This document shows positions 17,665-25,740 of a stretch of DNA of 53,651 bases, in pieces. The notes beneath the pieces are model-generated. The model saw only the letters and a list, made by a program, of their open reading frames with translations, had not been told where the DNA came from and did not search any database. Numbering within the stretch: the first letter of the stretch is position 1; every line of letters begins with the position of its first letter. Position numbers and translations under genes: made by a program. Source of the stretch: an uncultured Eubacterium sp. (GTDB taxonomy: Bacteria > Bacillota > Clostridia > Lachnospirales > Lachnospiraceae); the NCBI GenBank assembly GCA_947385775.1, contig CANDMI010000019.1:1-53651 (forward strand). Direction: 5' to 3'.

Positions 17665-19242
17665 GTGAAAATTAATCAGAACATATCCGCGGTTATCGTA
17701 AATGACCAGCTACTTAGAAATGAATACAATTTATCAGAATCTGTAAAGAAGCTGTCCTCTGGGTATAAATTCAACAGCGCGAAGGACAATCCATCGGGAG
17801 TCGCCATTTCTTACCAGATGCAGGCGCAGATCAATGCGTTGAACCGGGCTTCCGCAAATACGACGGACGGCACGAGCATGGTCGAGACGATTGACGGCGC
17901 AATGGGGGAGATGACCAGCGTATTGCAGCGTATGCGGGAATTGTGCGTGCAGGCGGCAAGCGATACGAACACGGAGACGGATAAGGACGCGATCCAGCAG
18001 GAAATTGACGCTTTAAAAAAGGAAGTGAACCGGATTTCCACAGACACGGAATTTAATGGAAAGACGCTTTTGGACGGCTCTCTTGACCGTCGAAGCTATG
18101 TAACGACAAAGACAGTAGATGAAGATGACGAGGATATCGTAATGGAAAGCAGCATGTTTGAGCAGATTTCCAATGTGCAGATATCAGACAGCGTGCAGTC
18201 AGGAAAATACAGCGTCGTGATCGAAACCGCGCCGACCCATACCGTAGCGACAATTGGCGGCGGATTTTCAGAAACGATCACAAAGGAATTTGCAGGGAGG
18301 ATTACGATCAACGGAGCGATCGCGGATATTAAAGAAGGAATGACTCCAGAGCAGGCTTTTGCGGAGCTTTGCCGCGCGGCGGAGATAGGAAACGTAAACA
18401 CGCTGGCATGGGATGGCGAGGAGCCGGAGCTGACGGAGAATAATCTGGACTCCCAGGGCTATAATCCATCGCCAGAGATATATTCCGATGCGAACCAGAT
18501 CATATTTGTGGCGGAAAGATACGGTTCAGAGGGAAAGATCGAAATCAGCTGCGACAATGAGAAATTGAGCCAGATGCTTGGGTTGGACGGCTTTGAAATA
18601 TTAGAAGAAGGAAAAGACGTTAAGGCTTCCATACCTGCGCTTGAACAGGCCGAAGAAGAGGAAGATACGGAAAGTCCGGTAAATGAGGAGCAGTTTACCG
18701 GCCAGGCGATCGTAAAAGGCACAGGCAACCGGGTTACGATCACAGATAAAAGCGGGTTTGAAATGAGCTTTGACGTGCGCGGGGATATCGCTGCGGATGA
18801 AGAAGAGGATATTACGCAGGAGATTATGGTGGAAACTACAGACATTGGCACGTTGCAGTTACAGATTGGCGGAAACGAGGGGCAGGAATTAGCCGTCAGA
18901 GTGCCAAAGCTGGATACGGAAAGTATGCACATTGACGATTTAAATGTCGTAAAGACAAACGGGGCGGCGCGCGGCATTACGCAGATGGACGTTGCGATCG
19001 GCATGGTTTCCGAAGCGCGTTCGAAAATGGGCGCATATGAAAACAGTCTGGATTTTGCAAAAAACAGCCTGGACGCTACGTCTGAGGATATGACGACCGC
19101 GATCTCAAGGCTTGCGGATGTGGATATGGCGCAGGAAATGACGACTTATACGAATGCGAGCGTGCTTACGCAGGCTTCGATCTCCGTATTGTCACAGGCA
19201 AATGACCTGCCGCAGCAGGTATTGTCCCTGCTCCAGGCTTAA
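17665..19242 (+). CDS. Flagellin
   Basis: A 525-residue flagellar filament subunit. The N-terminal D0/D1 region is clear (KINQNISAVIVNDQLLRNE, then KLSSGYKFNSAKDNPSGVAI and NTTDGTSMVETIDGAMGEM). So is the C-terminal one (MGAYENSLDFAKNSLDAT, DVDMAQEMTTYTNASVLTQA, then ending QQVLSLLQA). Residues about 145-430 are an acidic variable domain that would be surface exposed. It is unusual in having three cysteines, one of them in the D1 motif MRELCVQA where Ala is normal. The start is GTG at 17665 with GGGAGG upstream. It would be exported unfolded by the flagellar type III apparatus, which is not encoded here, with the adjacent FliS-like protein as chaperone. Expression is likely from the sigma-28 promoter 3.7 kb upstream. 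Confidence 0.93.
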   Translation: MKINQNISAVIVNDQLLRNEYNLSESVKKLSSGYKFNSAKDNPSGVAISYQMQAQINALNRASANTTDGTSMVETIDGAMGEMTSVLQRMRELCVQAASDTNTETDKDAIQQEIDALKKEVNRISTDTEFNGKTLLDGSLDRRSYVTTKTVDEDDEDIVMESSMFEQISNVQISDSVQSGKYSVVIETAPTHTVATIGGGFSETITKEFAGRITINGAIADIKEGMTPEQAFAELCRAAEIGNVNTLAWDGEEPELTENNLDSQGYNPSPEIYSDANQIIFVAERYGSEGKIEISCDNEKLSQMLGLDGFEILEEGKDVKASIPALEQAEEEEDTESPVNEEQFTGQAIVKGTGNRVTITDKSGFEMSFDVRGDIAADEEEDITQEIMVETTDIGTLQLQIGGNEGQELAVRVPKLDTESMHIDDLNVVKTNGAARGITQMDVAIGMVSEARSKMGAYENSLDFAKNSLDATSEDMTTAISRLADVDMAQEMTTYTNASVLTQASISVLSQANDLPQQVLSLLQA

Positions 19243-19255
19243 GAAGGCGGCGCGT

Positions 19256-19726
19256 ATGACGAAAGAGCAGATGCAGGAATTTACAAGGCGGGTCACGCAG
19301 GCGAACCGCAGCGGGCTTTTGATCCTAAAATTTGAAATGCTGTTTGTATATTTTGACGATATAGAGTCCTCGTTTGGAAATGACAAGCAGGCGTTAAAGC
19401 AGGCCGTTCGCAATGCGGACGCGGTTTTAAAAAGCTTTCAAAATACGCTGGATTTTAAATATGAGCTGTCCGCGCAGCTGTATGCGCTGTATGATTTTCA
19501 TCGCAGGCAGCTTGCGAAGGTGTTAATGCGCAATTCCCTAAAGGAGCTGTCAGAAAGCAGGCTGATGTTGGAAACCATGTACGACGCGTTTCGGGAAGCG
19601 GCAAAGCAGGATCATTCCGCGCCTTTGATGCAAAATGCCGAGCAGGTATACGCAGGGTACACTTACGGCAGGCATGATGTCAACGAGAATTGCGGCATGG
19701 ATTCATCGAGAGGTTTTTTTGCATAA
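19256..19726 (+). CDS. fliS: FliS-like flagellar export chaperone
   Basis: A 156-residue helical protein. The central part reads as FliS: a first helix GLLILKFEMLFVYFDD (about residues 19-34), then AVLKSFQNTLDFKYELSAQL (about 59-78), YALYDFHRRQLAKV and a last helix of LETMYDAFREAAKQ. FliS binds the C-terminus of flagellin in the cytosol and prevents early polymerisation. It is longer than usual FliS (about 125-135) by a C-terminal tail (VYAGYTYGRHD onward). The frame is open further upstream inside the flagellin gene, but the ATG at 19256 has AAGAAGG and lies 13 bp past the flagellin stop. The symbol is assigned by similarity and position. Confidence 0.8.
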   Translation: MTKEQMQEFTRRVTQANRSGLLILKFEMLFVYFDDIESSFGNDKQALKQAVRNADAVLKSFQNTLDFKYELSAQLYALYDFHRRQLAKVLMRNSLKELSESRLMLETMYDAFREAAKQDHSAPLMQNAEQVYAGYTYGRHDVNENCGMDSSRGFFA

Positions 19727-19771
19727 CAGACAGGGGGAAAACAGCCTGATAGTACGACGTAAGCCGTACTG

Positions 19772-20005
19772 TCAGGTTAATTTATTATAAAAGGTTTCAT
19801 AGGATTTTACGCGACTAAGTAAAAAACGATAGCGCATTTGTATCGCGTTTAATTCATAGATGTAGCTGTCGATCAATTCCGGGTCGGTTGCGTTTTCAAA
19901 ATTTTGGTACGCAAGGTCCAGGCTATGTTTCGTTTCCTCCAGATTGTCCAAAAGCCGTCTGTAGTTTTCATCCTTTTGCTCTTCCTGTTTAAATATTTTG
20001 ATCAA
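19772..20005 (-). CDS. YaaL-like DUF2508 family protein
   Basis: A 77-residue soluble, all-helical protein (MIKIFKQEEQKDENYRRLLD; ELIDSYIYELNAIQMRYRFL). The size and the C-terminal YELNAxxxRYxFLL pattern fit the DUF2508/YaaL family found beside recR and bofA in Bacillus. The role is unknown. It has a strong ribosome site (GGGAGGGAG) and a small hairpin just upstream of it (20028-20056). It is convergent with the FliS gene and divergent from bofA. Confidence 0.8.
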   Translation of the reverse strand: MIKIFKQEEQKDENYRRLLDNLEETKHSLDLAYQNFENATDPELIDSYIYELNAIQMRYRFLLSRVKSYETFYNKLT

Positions 20006-20027
20006 AAGACTCCCTCCCTTTCGCTTA

Positions 20028-20056
20028 TTACAATTCAGCCTTCGGCTTCACTGTAA
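20028..20056 (-). repeat. 29-bp hairpin related to the 663-844 repeat ends
   Basis: TTACAATTCAGCC (20028-20040) and GGCTTCACTGTAA (20044-20056) form an imperfect hairpin (10 of 13 pairs) with a 3-nt loop. TACAATTCAGCC is almost identical to the terminal repeat of the element at 663-844 (AACAATTCAGCC on one strand). It lies in the leader of the yaaL-like gene, next to the ribosome site. Confidence 0.5.
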
Positions 20057-20222
20057 CTTTCGTTTCACTATTTGTCCTAATTAAAGTATAGTCCGTGCTT
20101 TGGAAAAATATTCATAAATAAGCATGAGAAAAATTGGACATGGAAAATAAATATATTTTTACGAATATTTTTGAAAAATAAGACATACAGTATAGAAAAA
20201 AGAATGCGGAAAGGAAGCGTCG

Positions 20223-20495
20223 ATGGATGAAACAAAGGTTTTTCTGATCATGGTAGGCATATGCGCGCTTGTGCTGATGATCGGAGTGTTAAAGCGCAAA
20301 GCGTCGATATTATTAAATATGATCGTGCGTATGATCGTAGGATGCGTTGCGATCATCCTTTTAAACGATTTTTTGCAGCAAAAAGGGATTCCGGTCGCGG
20401 CGGGGCTAAACCCTCTAAATATTTTGACAGTCACAAGCCTTGGAAGCGGCGGGTTTGCGCTGATCTACGGCATTTTGTTTTACCGTTTATTGTGA
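20223..20495 (+). CDS. bofA: BofA family protein (pro-sigma-K processing inhibitor)
   Basis: A 90-residue membrane protein with hydrophobic segments near residues 6-24, 30-48 and 60-88. The C-terminal half is typical of BofA: GLNPLNILTVTSLGSGGFAL. In Bacillus BofA holds the SpoIVFB protease inactive in the forespore outer membrane, so its presence suggests a spore former. Some Clostridia lack the sigma-K checkpoint while keeping bofA, so the target here is uncertain. The start at 20223 has GAAAGGAAG upstream. The next promoter (tad operon) begins 36 bp after its stop. Confidence 0.85.
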   Translation: MDETKVFLIMVGICALVLMIGVLKRKASILLNMIVRMIVGCVAIILLNDFLQQKGIPVAAGLNPLNILTVTSLGSGGFALIYGILFYRLL

Positions 20496-20531
20496 GGATT
20501 TCACAAAATTAAAAAAATAGTGGAAAAGGGG

Positions 20532-20560
20532 TGGACAAATGATAAAAAACCTCGTATAAT
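20532..20560 (+). promoter_or_regulatory. Sigma-A promoter of the tad operon
   Basis: TGGACA (20532-20537) and a perfect TATAAT (20555-20560) are 17 bp apart. The first gene of the pilus locus starts 34 bp later. No strong internal promoter was noticed in the next 10 kb, so it may drive the whole operon. Confidence 0.8.
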
Positions 20561-20593
20561 CCAACTTACATAGTAAATGAAAGGGGTGGTTTC

Positions 20594-21148
20594 ATTGGAA
20601 GGATAGGAAACATTATCATAGAAAATATAGGAAGCATAGGAAGTATAAGAAAGATTTGTCTGTTTGTTATTTTAACAGCCGCGGCGTGGATGGACATACG
20701 CACAAAGCGGGTCAGCAATTTTTTAGTCTGTTTTGGCATTGCGTTGGGCTTTGTTTTTCTGATCGCGCAGTATGGCTGGATGGGTGCTATTTATTTTTTC
20801 ATTCGGATCTTGATTCCGATTCTCGTATTTTATCTACTATTTCTAATGCGTGCGCTTGGCGCAGGCGACATTAAATTGTTTTCCGTAATTAGCAGTTTTA
20901 TAGGTTTGAAAGGGTTCGCAGAAGTTATTTTCTATTCTTTTTTGGCAGGCGCGGCGTATTCCATGCTTGTGCTGATCCGAAATCGTAATCTGTCTGCACG
21001 TCTAAGGTATGCGAAAAGCTATGTCCAAACAGCTCTTGTTACAAAATCTATTCCAAAATATGATCATCGATCAGATGGGAAACAAAATGTGATTCCATTT
21101 TCAGCGGCAGTATTTGCAGGGTATCTGTTTTTTCTCATAAAAAAATAA
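20594..21148 (+). CDS. tadV: Prepilin peptidase, A24 family (TadV/CpaA-like), probable ATT start
   Basis: A membrane aspartic protease that cleaves pilin leaders. The two active-site motifs are visible: the first Asp in AAWMDIRTKRVSN and the second in GAGDIKLFSVI (GxGD type). Several hydrophobic helices follow. The first conventional start (ATG at 20690) would sit exactly at the catalytic MDIRT and remove the first membrane helix. The frame stays open upstream and encodes a normal first helix (ICLFVILTAAAW). The only well-placed initiator there is ATT at 20594, six bases after AAGGGGTGG; no ATG, GTG or TTG is in frame. From ATT the protein has 184 residues, which suits the family. First gene of the tad operon. 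Confidence 0.8.
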   Translation: MGRIGNIIIENIGSIGSIRKICLFVILTAAAWMDIRTKRVSNFLVCFGIALGFVFLIAQYGWMGAIYFFIRILIPILVFYLLFLMRALGAGDIKLFSVISSFIGLKGFAEVIFYSFLAGAAYSMLVLIRNRNLSARLRYAKSYVQTALVTKSIPKYDHRSDGKQNVIPFSAAVFAGYLFFLIKK

Positions 21149-21195
21149 TAGAAAAACGAAACTCTGCGGCAATATTTTTATCAGGAGGTGCATGG

Positions 21196-22206
21196 TTGAA
21201 AAGGTTAAAGCTGGCGGTTTCTGGCATTACGCCTTATATGGGCAGGCTGGCGGAATATATGCAAAATAACGGGCCAGAATATCTGGAAGTCTTGGAATGC
21301 GTAAAACAGGCGGAGCTTGCGCCATTTTTAGAAATGCAAAAGCCGGACATCCTGCTTTGTGAAAGCAAAAAGCTGGCGGAGGGGCTTTCAGGAGAGGAAG
21401 ATCATATATTGCCGATCCTGATTTCCGATACGAAAAATTCGCCAGAAAAAGAAATCCAGACGATTTTCCGCTACCAAGACGGGGCTTCGATCCTTAGGCA
21501 GGTATTTTTGAGCTATGGGCAAAGGACGCAAAAAAAGCTGGATGTATACAGCCAGTCCGAAGATTTTGAGATGGCGGCGGTTTACGCGCCTGGCGGGCAT
21601 GAGCTACAGCTTGCTTTTTCGTTAAGTTATGCGTCTGTATGCGGGGAAAGCAAAAAAACGCTGTATTTAAATCTGTCTGAATTTTCCGGGATGCTGCCGC
21701 TTACCAGGCAGGAAGAAGGGGAAAGCCTTGGGGATTTGATTTACGGCATCCGCCAAAGCAAGGATAAATTTTTATTTTACTTAGAAAGCGTTTTGCGCCA
21801 TACAACGCGGTATGATTATATTCTGGCGCCAAATAACCCGCAGGATTTATACGCATTTACCGAAAAAGATCTGGCATGCCTTTTAGAGCTTTTAAAAAGC
21901 GAGACAGATTATGACGCGGTCGTCTGGAATTTAGGCTCCTTTAATCAGCTTGCGGAGGAAATATGGATGCAGTGCGGCAAGGTGTTTTGCGTTGTGAAGG
22001 AAAGCTCTTTTGGCACATACCAAAAAAAGGAGCTGGAGTCGTTTTTAAATAAGGAAGCGAATGCCCATCTGAAAAATAAGCTCCATTATGTAAACCCACA
22101 GGCAGGGGCCGGGATGTTTGCCCAGGGAGAGGGCATATTTAAGCAGCTGCAAGAGGGTGAGTTTGTAAACCAGGTCAAAAGGCTGGCGTTTCGGGAGGGG
22201 CTATGA
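21196..22206 (+). CDS. TadZ/CpaE-like pilus localisation protein without Walker A lysine
   Basis: A 336-residue cytosolic protein placed directly before TadA, where TadZ/CpaE lies in tad loci. It follows the layout of an N-terminal receiver-like part (residues 1-110) and a MinD/ParA-like part (about 125-336). The nucleotide loop of the latter is degenerate: YAPGGHELQLAFSLSYA replaces KGGxGKT, with no lysine. The DYILAPNNPQDL and YDAVVWNLGSF stretches correspond to later MinD-fold strands. It probably guides the pilus machine to its site without ATP turnover. The start is TTG at 21196 with AGGAGG upstream; the ATG at 21192 is out of frame. It overlaps tadA by four bases. Confidence 0.75.
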   Translation: MKRLKLAVSGITPYMGRLAEYMQNNGPEYLEVLECVKQAELAPFLEMQKPDILLCESKKLAEGLSGEEDHILPILISDTKNSPEKEIQTIFRYQDGASILRQVFLSYGQRTQKKLDVYSQSEDFEMAAVYAPGGHELQLAFSLSYASVCGESKKTLYLNLSEFSGMLPLTRQEEGESLGDLIYGIRQSKDKFLFYLESVLRHTTRYDYILAPNNPQDLYAFTEKDLACLLELLKSETDYDAVVWNLGSFNQLAEEIWMQCGKVFCVVKESSFGTYQKKELESFLNKEANAHLKNKLHYVNPQAGAGMFAQGEGIFKQLQEGEFVNQVKRLAFREGL

Positions 22207-23432
22207 CAAAGAATATGGAACAGCTGCGGCAGTATATCTTAACGCAGTTAGACATGACCAGGGAGATCAGCGACGGAGAGTTAGCGGAGCTTATCTATCG
22301 CGAAGTTGGCGATTACAGCAGAAAACAAGGGATGACGCTGCGCCAAAGAGAGCAGTTTCAAAAAGAGATTTATCATTCCCTGCGTAAACTGGATGTTTTG
22401 CAGGAATTAATTGACGATACGTCGGTCACTGAAATTATGGTAAACGGCGCGGAGCATATTTTTTACGAAAAAAATGGGCATGTGGAGCAATGGGACAGAC
22501 AGTTTTATTCCAGGGAAAAACTAGAGGATGTGATACAGCAGATCGTGGCGGCTGGAAATAAAATTGTAAATGAAGCCAATCCGATTGTAGACACAAGGCT
22601 GATGGACGGCTCCCGTGTAAACATTGTGCTTTCTCCGATTTCGGTGGACGGCTCTGCAATCACGATACGAAAATTCCCGGAGCATCCAATCACGATGAAC
22701 CAGCTTGTGCAGCTTGGAGCTTTATCGGATCAGCTTGTGCAGTTTTTAAAAAAACTGGTCATCGCGGGCTACAATATTTTTGTATCCGGAGGGACAGGGG
22801 CAGGAAAGACGACATTCTTAAACGCGCTGTCTGAATTTATCCCGGCGGGGGAGCGGCTGATCACGATTGAAGATTCCGCCGAGTTGCAGATAAAGTCTGT
22901 TTTAAATTTGATTCGACTGGAAACAAGGAGCGCGCAGTTAGAAGGGGTAAAGGAAATATCCATCCGCGACCTGATCCGCGCGTCTTTGCGTATGAGGCCG
23001 GATCGGATCATCGTCGGAGAATGCAGGGGACCAGAGGCTTTGGATATGCTGCAAGCCATGAATACGGGCCATGACGGGTCGCTTTCCACCGGACATGCCA
23101 ATTCCAGCAAGGACATGCTGCGCAGACTCGAAACGATGGTCTTAATGGGAATGGACCTGCCAGTGTCCGCCATCCGCGGTCAGATCGCGTCCGGAATCGA
23201 TATCCTGATCCACTTGGGAAGGATGAGGGATTGCTCCAGGAAGCTTTTACAAGTGGATGAAATAGACGGCATCCAGGATGGGGAGATACAGCTGCATTCG
23301 ATATACGAGTTTCGGGAGCGGGAGGCAATAGGCATGGGAAAAAACAGTAAGGAGAGGGTAACGGGTATATGGAAACAGACAGGAAGGCTGGAGCATACGG
23401 GCAAGCTGGAGCAGGCGGGGATTTGTCTGTGA
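22203..23432 (+). CDS. tadA: TadA/CpaF-type pilus assembly ATPase
   Basis: A 409-residue secretion ATPase that powers Flp pilus assembly at the inner face of the membrane. The N-terminal part carries LIDDTSVTEIMVNGAEHIF (about residue 68), and the core has Walker A GGTGAGKTT (about 196-204). Next come the Asp/Glu box ITIEDSAELQ, the RASLRMRPDRIIVGECRG Walker B region and the His box TGHDGSLSTGHANS (about 280). All are intact, so it should be active. It starts at the ATGA overlap with the TadZ-like gene and its stop shares one base with the TadB start, which points to tight translational coupling. Confidence 0.95.
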   Translation: MTKNMEQLRQYILTQLDMTREISDGELAELIYREVGDYSRKQGMTLRQREQFQKEIYHSLRKLDVLQELIDDTSVTEIMVNGAEHIFYEKNGHVEQWDRQFYSREKLEDVIQQIVAAGNKIVNEANPIVDTRLMDGSRVNIVLSPISVDGSAITIRKFPEHPITMNQLVQLGALSDQLVQFLKKLVIAGYNIFVSGGTGAGKTTFLNALSEFIPAGERLITIEDSAELQIKSVLNLIRLETRSAQLEGVKEISIRDLIRASLRMRPDRIIVGECRGPEALDMLQAMNTGHDGSLSTGHANSSKDMLRRLETMVLMGMDLPVSAIRGQIASGIDILIHLGRMRDCSRKLLQVDEIDGIQDGEIQLHSIYEFREREAIGMGKNSKERVTGIWKQTGRLEHTGKLEQAGICL

Positions 23433-24169
23433 TGGATTACCGCGGCTATCGATTCAGCATGAAAGAGATGGCAGGGATATTGGCGAGGTATTTGCTGATC
23501 AGCGGCGGTTTTGCTTATTTATTTTACCGATCGTTTATCGTAATGGCGGCGTTTTGGGTCTTTTATCCATTTTTTTACAAAAAGAAGAAGGAAAAGAAGA
23601 TAAAAGAAAGGCAGGATACGCTGTGTCGGGAATTTAAGGACAGCATTACCTATGCGGCATCGTCTTTAGCGGCCGGGTATTCGATAGAAAATTCCTTTCG
23701 GGAGGCATACAAGGAAATGAAGATGCAATACGGCGAAAATGCGCTGATGGTTCGAGAGCTTTGCTATATGAACAGCTGTTTATCGTTAAATATTCCATTG
23801 GAGCAGCTTTTACATGATTTTGCAAACCGGAGCGGCCTTGAGGATGTGCGAAGTTTTTGCGAGGTGTTTGTATTTGCAAAACGAAGCGGCGGGGATTTTA
23901 TCCAGATCATTCATCTGACCGCGCTTCGGATTTCAGAGAAAAATGAGCTTTTGGAAGCGATCCAGACAGAAATATCCGGCAAACGGATGGAGCAAAAGAT
24001 CATGAACCTGATGCCGTTGTTTATTTTACTGTATGTCGATGTTTCGTTTGGAGGTTATTTAGACGGCATGTATCACAACGCATTTGGAGTTGTCGTTATG
24101 ACGTTATGCCTGGCGGTTTATCTGTTTGCATATTTTTTGTCGGAAAAAATCGTCGCGATACAGGTATAG
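23432..24169 (+). CDS. tadB: TadB-like type II secretion F domain protein
   Basis: A 245-residue inner-membrane platform protein of the Flp pilus. Two hydrophobic segments near residues 15-50 are followed by the cytosolic T2SSF domain (FKDSITYAASSLAAGYSIE at about 70; LEDVRSFCEVFVFAKRSGGD at about 132). Two more membrane segments close the protein (about 193-240). The frame is open further upstream inside tadA, but the ATG at 23432 overlaps the tadA stop as TGATG and gives the normal length. It partners with the TadC-like protein downstream to transmit TadA motion. Confidence 0.88.
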   Translation: MDYRGYRFSMKEMAGILARYLLISGGFAYLFYRSFIVMAAFWVFYPFFYKKKKEKKIKERQDTLCREFKDSITYAASSLAAGYSIENSFREAYKEMKMQYGENALMVRELCYMNSCLSLNIPLEQLLHDFANRSGLEDVRSFCEVFVFAKRSGGDFIQIIHLTALRISEKNELLEAIQTEISGKRMEQKIMNLMPLFILLYVDVSFGGYLDGMYHNAFGVVVMTLCLAVYLFAYFLSEKIVAIQV

Positions 24170-24182
24170 GTGGAGATTATAT

Positions 24183-25496
24183 ATGACTGGAAAGATTATT
24201 TGCATTTTTGTGATTGTGGCAGGAATCCTTGTTTTGCTTTTACTGTATGCAAAGGATAAGCAAAAAGGACAGCAGAAAAACAAAAAGGATGCGGTAAAGG
24301 TGTTGATATTATCCGGCGTTTTGGGATTTGTGATCTGCCTTTCCGAAGATGCGCGATCAAGGCTTACTTCCGATGGGAAATTGTTGCGAAACAAAGCCGG
24401 AGAAGGGGATGACACCTTAGAGCTGCAATTGGATGCGCAGGGGATTTTAAAAGATTATGGATACCAGATAGAAGTGCCGGAGCAACAACTGCATGGAAAG
24501 GAGCTGGAGCGTCTGTACGCTTCCGCCGCAAAAGAAGCGGAGCAAAAATTTTTAGGAAAAAACACTTCCCTTAACCAGATAGACCAGGATGTCGTCTTAG
24601 AAAAAAGCTTACAGCAGGGGCAGGTAAAAGCGACATGGAAGTTTGAGCCAAAAGGATTGATCGACGAAGAGGGAAAGCTACAGACAAAGAAGCTGGAAAA
24701 ATCAGGTTCGATCGTCATGGTTTCTTTAAAGCTTAAGTATTATGACGACGCGCAGACCCGCTCTTTTGGGTGTCATGTGTATCCAAAAAGAATCTCGAAT
24801 AAGGAGAAATTATTAACGGATCTATCCGATTATTTCCAGTATGAACTGGAGGAAGGCAAAAACCAACCGTATATCCGTATGCCTGGCCAGATAGATGGAA
24901 AAATACTGCGCTGGTCGCAAAAAAGGGAGAATTTATACAGGATCATCCTGATGCTTGGGATCATTGCGGCAGCGTTTGTATACGCGCAGCAGGCAGTACG
25001 CGACCAGAAAAACGAGCAAAAGCGCAAAGAAAGCCTTCTTAGGCAGTACCCGGACATGGTAAGCAAGCTTTCCTTACTGCTTGGGGCTGGCATGACGTTT
25101 TCATCGGCGTGGGAAAGGATTGTGCTCAATTACCAGCACAGGCTGAGTAAAAATCACATCGCTCCAATAGAAGTCTATGAGCAGATGTTAATATCCTATC
25201 GTGAAATGCAGGATGGGATCGGAGAGATACAAGTCTACGAAAGGTTTGGAGAACGCCTTGGCATGCCCCAATACCGAAAGCTTACGATGCTGATCATACA
25301 AAACTTAAGAAAAGGCTCGTCCGGGCTTACCCAGGCGTTGGAAAAGGAAGTCGCGGAAGCCTTCGCGATCCGAAAAAACAGCGCGAAAAAAGCAGGCGAG
25401 GAAGCGGGAACAAAGATCTTGCTGCCAATGCTTTTGATGCTTTGCGTAGTAATGGTAATTATCCTCGTGCCTGCGTTTTTGACGTTTCAGATGTAA
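24183..25496 (+). CDS. tadC: TadC-like pilus assembly membrane protein
   Basis: A 437-residue protein. It begins with a membrane helix (KIICIFVIVAGILVLLLLYA) and a second at about residues 37-50. Next is a soluble region of about 200 residues unlike standard TadC. Another helix lies at about 257-275, a T2SSF-like domain follows (KLSLLLGAGMTFSSAWERIV near 297), and a final helix sits at the C-terminus. The C-terminal half is therefore TadC-like; the long middle insertion (about 55-250) is unassigned and probably faces outward. The ATG at 24183 with GGTGGAGA is preferred over an upstream ATG overlapping tadB. Confidence 0.8.
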   Translation: MTGKIICIFVIVAGILVLLLLYAKDKQKGQQKNKKDAVKVLILSGVLGFVICLSEDARSRLTSDGKLLRNKAGEGDDTLELQLDAQGILKDYGYQIEVPEQQLHGKELERLYASAAKEAEQKFLGKNTSLNQIDQDVVLEKSLQQGQVKATWKFEPKGLIDEEGKLQTKKLEKSGSIVMVSLKLKYYDDAQTRSFGCHVYPKRISNKEKLLTDLSDYFQYELEEGKNQPYIRMPGQIDGKILRWSQKRENLYRIILMLGIIAAAFVYAQQAVRDQKNEQKRKESLLRQYPDMVSKLSLLLGAGMTFSSAWERIVLNYQHRLSKNHIAPIEVYEQMLISYREMQDGIGEIQVYERFGERLGMPQYRKLTMLIIQNLRKGSSGLTQALEKEVAEAFAIRKNSAKKAGEEAGTKILLPMLLMLCVVMVIILVPAFLTFQM

Positions 25497-25557
25497 GGAA
25501 AGAAAGATAAGTGAAAAGCTTAATTAGAGAAAATTTATGATTAAAAAGGAGAAATAT

Positions 25558-25740
25558 ATGACAAAAAATATTAAATGTTTTTTAAAAGAAGATGACGCGA
25601 TAGGCGTAGTGGAGGTTATTTTAATTTTGGTTGTGCTAATCGGGTTAGTTCTTATTTTTAAAGACAATATACGTACCCTGGTTAATGACATCTTTGAGAC
25701 GATTACAAGCGGTGCGTCCGATGTATCAGCGACGGAATAG
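25558..25740 (+). CDS. flp: Flp-type IVb pilin
   Basis: A 60-residue pilin precursor. A short charged leader (MTKNIKCFLKEDDAIG) is followed by VVEVILILVVLIGLVLIF. This matches a prepilin peptidase site after Gly16, with the expected Glu at +3 and a long hydrophobic helix. The mature subunit would be 44 residues. An upstream ATG at 25537 is in frame, but the ATG at 25558 has AAGGAG six bases before it. It is the only clear major pilin in the locus and the natural substrate of the two peptidases encoded here. Confidence 0.9.
   Translation: MTKNIKCFLKEDDAIGVVEVILILVVLIGLVLIFKDNIRTLVNDIFETITSGASDVSATE

Noticed and set aside
20656-20874. ATG-started frame at the beginning of the tad operon
   Set aside because: It is out of frame with the prepilin peptidase motifs and encodes a Cys/His/Ser-rich shadow.
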